Part shown: in pieces, positions 5,507 to 6,237 of the stretch
How the letters are laid out: each line of letters starts with the position of its first letter
Numbering within the stretch: the first letter of the stretch is position 1
DNA from: an uncultured Planctomycetaceae bacterium
GTDB taxonomy: Bacteria; Planctomycetota; Planctomycetia; Planctomycetales; Planctomycetaceae
Direction: 5' to 3'
Assembly (NCBI GenBank): GCA_937975745.1
Contig: CALJUK010001029.1
Coordinates: 1 to 6,237 of the forward strand
Length of the DNA stretch: 6,237 nt
Notes under the pieces: generated by a model
Seen by the model: only the letters and a program-made list of their open reading frames with translations
What the model was told of the DNA's origin: nothing
The model's database searches: none
Made by a program: the position numbers and the translations under genes

Positions 5507-6237
5507 ATGTTCTTCCGATTGCTCCCGTGGGAGTACGCGATCCGGAATCTGTTCCGGCGTCCTCTCCGCACGTCGTTGACGTTTATCGGACTGACAACTG
5601 TGATCGTTATGGTCCTGGTCGTCGTCGGCTTTGTGCGGGGACTGGAACGGTCATTGGCTGTCAGTGGCGATCCGCGCACAGCGATTATCTTTTCGTTGGG
5701 CATGGGGGAAAACCTCGAATACTCGTCGATCCCCATGCGGACCAGTGACCTGGTTCCCGCCAGCATCGGTGGAATCGAAGAACGTTACGGCCAGAAGTAT
5801 GTTTCGCCGGAACTGTACCTGGGAACGGAAGTGGGCTTCGGTCGCGCGGAACCTGCGATGGGTTTGGTCCGTGGCGTGACACGCTCTGTGTTGCTCGTTC
5901 GCCGCCAAGTGGAGTTGGAAGAGGGGGATTGGCCTCAAACCGGCGAAGTGCTGATTGGCCGAATGGTCGCCACCAAACTCGGTGGGACAAGCGATGAGAT
6001 CGGCGTGGGGCAATCGCTGGAGTTTGAAGGACGCACCTGGCGAGTGAGCGGCGTGTTTTCGGCGGGTAGTTCCGCATTCGAATCGGAAATCTGGTGCCGC
6101 CTGGACGAATTGCAGCAGGCGATGAAACGGCAGGACCTCAGCATTGTGGCGGTCACGATGAGCCCATCCGGAGATTTCACGGACATCGACTTGTTTTGCA
6201 AGGAGCGGTTGGACCTCGAACTACAGGCCATGCGCGA
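5507..6237 (+). CDS. FtsX/MacB-type ABC transporter permease, N-terminal part, cut by window edge
   Basis: The frame is open from 5507 to the right edge: 243 codons with no stop. The N-terminus MFFRLLPWEYAIRNLFRRP is followed by RTSLT and a long hydrophobic segment (about residues 23-43, FIGLTTVIVMVLVVVGFV). This is the classic opening of FtsX/MacB-family permeases, a short cytoplasmic amphipathic helix and then TM1. The remainder seen here is the periplasmic MacB_PCD-like domain, including VRGVTRS, GEVLIGRMVATKLG, GQSLEFEGRTWRVSGVFSAGSSAFESEIW and RLDELQQAM. These proteins are powered by a separate ATPase and act in mechanotransmission or export, not classical import. ATG 5507 is preferred because homologues usually begin close to LPWEY; the Shine-Dalgarno is weak, and GTG 5462 is an alternative. 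The remaining TM helices, ATPase and adaptor would lie beyond the edge. It is probably functionally linked to the upstream outer membrane factor. Confidence 0.88.
   Translation, partial: MFFRLLPWEYAIRNLFRRPLRTSLTFIGLTTVIVMVLVVVGFVRGLERSLAVSGDPRTAIIFSLGMGENLEYSSIPMRTSDLVPASIGGIEERYGQKYVSPELYLGTEVGFGRAEPAMGLVRGVTRSVLLVRRQVELEEGDWPQTGEVLIGRMVATKLGGTSDEIGVGQSLEFEGRTWRVSGVFSAGSSAFESEIWCRLDELQQAMKRQDLSIVAVTMSPSGDFTDIDLFCKERLDLELQAMR

Noticed and set aside
4975..5766. A 263-codon minus-strand open frame covering the Cys-rich gene and the permease start
   Set aside because: It overlaps two better-supported genes on the other strand. The translation is Arg/Thr/Ser-rich without domain motifs, typical of an antisense shadow.

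Overview
The window most likely comes from a planctomycete (Planctomycetota, possibly the Planctomycetaceae/Schlesneria-Planctopirus side). I infer this from the moderately high GC, the style of the proteins (a CzcC-like outer membrane factor, a very Cys-rich exported protein with a C-x3-C-G-G motif, an FtsX/MacB-type permease with an LPWEY...RNLFRRPLRT N-terminus) and the loose gene spacing. No rRNA or marker search was possible, so the assignment is tentative.

The left half (1-2404, minus strand) is housekeeping: dnaG (DNA primase, GTG start, complete) followed 99 bases later by the 5' part of rpoD (primary sigma factor, region 1.1), which runs off the left edge. This is the dnaG-rpoD core of the bacterial macromolecular-synthesis operon. 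rpsU, its usual upstream partner in Proteobacteria, is not visible. A good sigma-70-type promoter (TTGACC-16-TAGAAT, 2754-2781, minus strand) implies a dnaG mRNA leader of about 340 nt.

The centre (about 2405-3317) is a 913-base gap with no gene I can defend. It is a divergent control region. It holds the dnaG leader and promoter, an AT-rich patch with two perfect inverted repeats (2807-2822 and 2848-2857), and about 450 bases of GC-rich sequence upstream of the plus-strand genes that includes a short 9-base-periodic AACCG array.

The right half (3318-6237, plus strand) carries three genes in one direction. They are a TolC/CusC/CzcC-family outer membrane efflux lipoprotein (TTG start), a small exported protein with 15 cysteines in 140 residues (start fixed by a GAGGAG Shine-Dalgarno sequence), and the N-terminal 243 residues of an FtsX/MacB-type ABC transporter permease that runs off the right edge. 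Together they suggest a cell-envelope export system, perhaps for metals or other thiol-reactive compounds. No ATPase, adaptor or RND pump is visible here, and the gaps of 171 and 149 bases leave co-transcription unproven. The Cys-rich gene and its setting are the most interesting part of the window.
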